Source: Rhodococcus xishaensis (GTDB taxonomy: Bacteria; Actinomycetota; Actinomycetes; Mycobacteriales; Mycobacteriaceae). From it: a stretch of 48,836 nt of DNA. Under the pieces are notes generated by a model. It ran no database searches and was not told the origin of the DNA. It saw only the letters and a list, made by a program, of their open reading frames with translations. The stretch is taken from contig NZ_RKLO01000004.1 of NCBI RefSeq assembly GCF_004011825.1, positions 415,901-464,736 on the forward strand. Direction: 5' to 3'. Made by a program: the position numbers and the translations under genes. Within the stretch, counting starts at the first letter, position 1; each line of letters begins with the position of its first letter. Below, piece by piece: positions 47,954-48,836 of the stretch.

Positions 47954-48460
47954 ATGGTCTCGACACCGCGCAGCGGGAGCAGCTGGCCCGCCGACTGGCC
48001 GATGCCCGCTCGTCAGATCGCCGTTGCCACAGACGACGCGATCACGGCTGCCCGCGCGGCCTCGCGTGAGCACCTGAGCGAGGCTGTGGAGGAACTGATC
48101 GCCCTGCCCTTCGAACAGGTCACGATCGTCCACGCCGGTGTCGTCCGGGTGCTGCTCGAAGAACTCCACCCCGACGGTCTCTCCGGCGAAGACATCCAGC
48201 GTGCACTCACGCGCGTCGCCGGCTCGGCGATCGCATGGCTGCCCGACCTCGACGTCGAGGCGCTCGCCGCCGTCCTCACCGGTTCGCTCGGGCTCACGGA
48301 GATGAGCGACGATGCCGAGGAGATCGGGCAGGCGGACTACCTCCGCAGCGCCGTTCTGGTGATGGCCGATCTCCTCGCGGCTGCCGAGGCAGCTTCCGAG
48401 GGATATCTCCGTGCGGCAATAGGCGAAATCGCGAGGGCCGAGACCATGGAGATGCCCTGA
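47954..48460 (+). CDS. Hypothetical helical protein
   Basis: A 168-residue protein with no family I recognise. ATG 47954 has CACAAT 7 bases upstream (a poor -10) and no ribosome site. The sequence is Ala/Leu/Glu-rich and predicted mostly helical, with two acidic clusters (LSGEDIQRALTRV; MSDDAEEIGQADYL). No signal peptide, membrane helix or cysteine is visible. It starts 15 bases after the dehydrogenase stop and is the last gene before the rRNA promoter region. Confidence 0.65.
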   Translation: MVSTPRSGSSWPADWPMPARQIAVATDDAITAARAASREHLSEAVEELIALPFEQVTIVHAGVVRVLLEELHPDGLSGEDIQRALTRVAGSAIAWLPDLDVEALAAVLTGSLGLTEMSDDAEEIGQADYLRSAVLVMADLLAAAEAASEGYLRAAIGEIARAETMEMP

Positions 48461-48507
48461 CGGACGGTTGGGCGAAATACCTCGTTCCTCCGCTGTGACC
48501 TGGCGAT

Positions 48508-48537
48508 TTGGTGTTCTGTGGGCGGTTCGCGTAACTT
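48508..48537 (+). promoter_or_regulatory. Candidate rRNA operon promoter
   Basis: TTGGTG (48508-48513) and TAACTT (48532-48537) lie 18 bases apart, about 200 bases before the conserved rRNA leader motif. TAACTT fits the actinobacterial -10 pattern. Other promoters may exist farther down. Confidence 0.45.
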
Positions 48538-48733
48538 ATTCCGGGTCAGAGCGACACGGACACCGACCCGGACGCGATCGTTTGTTTGATCGGCGTGGGT
48601 AAACGAGGTTGGACGGGGAGCGCCTGATTTTCCTGGCTGGTTGGATCGCCCCTTCTTTTGTGGGGGTGGTTGTGCTGTGCCGGGGTGCCCCGGGGTGAGG
48701 GACTTGTGGGTTCCTGGTTTCGGTGTGTGCGTG

Positions 48734-48756
48734 TTCTTTGAGAACTCAACAGTGTG
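48734..48756 (+). promoter_or_regulatory. Conserved 16S rRNA leader (pre-rRNA) motif
   Basis: The stretch with core TTTGAGAACTCAACAGTGTG is the well-known sequence found in the leader of rRNA operons of Mycobacterium, Rhodococcus and relatives, shortly before 16S rRNA. The 16S gene itself begins beyond the window. Confidence 0.85.
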
Positions 48757-48836
48757 TCGATGAATGTCAGTGCCAAATTTTTTTGTTTGGTGGCCTGCAC
48801 CCTTGTTTTGTGGGTGTGGGTGTTGCTGGTCGTCTC

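Larger units (their letters stand above)
48461..48836 (+). other. 5' leader region of an rRNA operon
   Basis: 376 bases with no credible protein gene. G/T-rich on the plus strand in its right half, unlike the coding DNA. It contains the candidate promoter at 48508-48537, small hairpins such as CCGGGG-TG-CCCCGG near 48680-48693, and the conserved leader motif at 48734-48756. It runs off the right edge toward 16S rRNA. Confidence 0.75.

Noticed and set aside
48546-48800. A minus-strand 84-codon frame in the rRNA leader
   Set aside because: It lies in a region identified by the conserved rRNA leader motif and has no coding character.

Overview
The window (high G+C, about two thirds) is a chromosomal segment of a mycolic-acid-containing actinomycete of the order Mycobacteriales. 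The backbone matches, gene for gene, the arabinogalactan/mycolate cell-envelope locus known in Mycobacterium tuberculosis around Rv3800c-Rv3816c. LGFP-repeat proteins, only two Emb arabinosyltransferases, a mycolyltransferase carrying LGFP repeats and the style of the rRNA leader point to Rhodococcus or a close relative (Nocardia or Gordonia cannot be excluded). Species assignment is inference.

Layout. (1) 1-5150: three tandem secreted proteins built from bacterial Ig-like repeats (the first cut by the window edge), ended by strong hairpins. (2) 5219-7600: two PlsC-type acyltransferases and a Cof-type HAD phosphatase. (3) 7698-11784: divergent secreted N-acetylmuramoyl-L-alanine amidase and SpoIID/LytB-domain protein, both with LGFP-type C-termini. 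They share a repeat-rich intergenic region that looks heavily regulated. (4) 11956-12717: a TipA-like MerR regulator with its own operator. (5) 12794-19171: the galactan/arabinan operon glf, glfT2, decaprenyl-phosphoribose phosphatase (PAP2), decaprenyl-phosphoribose synthase (UbiA) and aftB, tightly overlapping. (6) 19533-24269: two mycolyltransferases (the second with LGFP repeats), a DUF732-like lipoprotein and the Rv3802-type cutinase-like lipase. (7) 24270-25208: a degenerate segment with tandem repeats and a decayed luciferase-like (LLM) oxidoreductase gene. (8) 25209-33637: fadD32-pks13-accD4, the mycolic acid condensation operon. (9) 33707-35222: a DinB-family polymerase with an unusual steric-gate position, and a YjbQ-family protein. 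(10) 35289-43824, minus strand: two Emb arabinosyltransferases and an unassigned polytopic membrane protein. (11) 44020-47938: a small XRE regulator divergent from a type I methionine aminopeptidase, then a large FAD/Fe-S dehydrogenase. (12) 47954-48836: a hypothetical gene, then the promoter and leader of an rRNA operon running off the right edge.

How the parts work together: Glf and GlfT2 make galactan. The PAP2 and UbiA proteins supply the arabinose donor precursor, and AftB and the Emb enzymes build and cap arabinan. FadD32, AccD4 and Pks13 make mycolic acids, and the mycolyltransferases attach them. The LGFP amidase, the SpoIID-like protein and the Ig-like proteins are secreted wall-remodelling or surface components. 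Several genes start directly downstream of a -10-like hexamer with 6-7 bases to the start codon, indicating frequent leaderless transcription.
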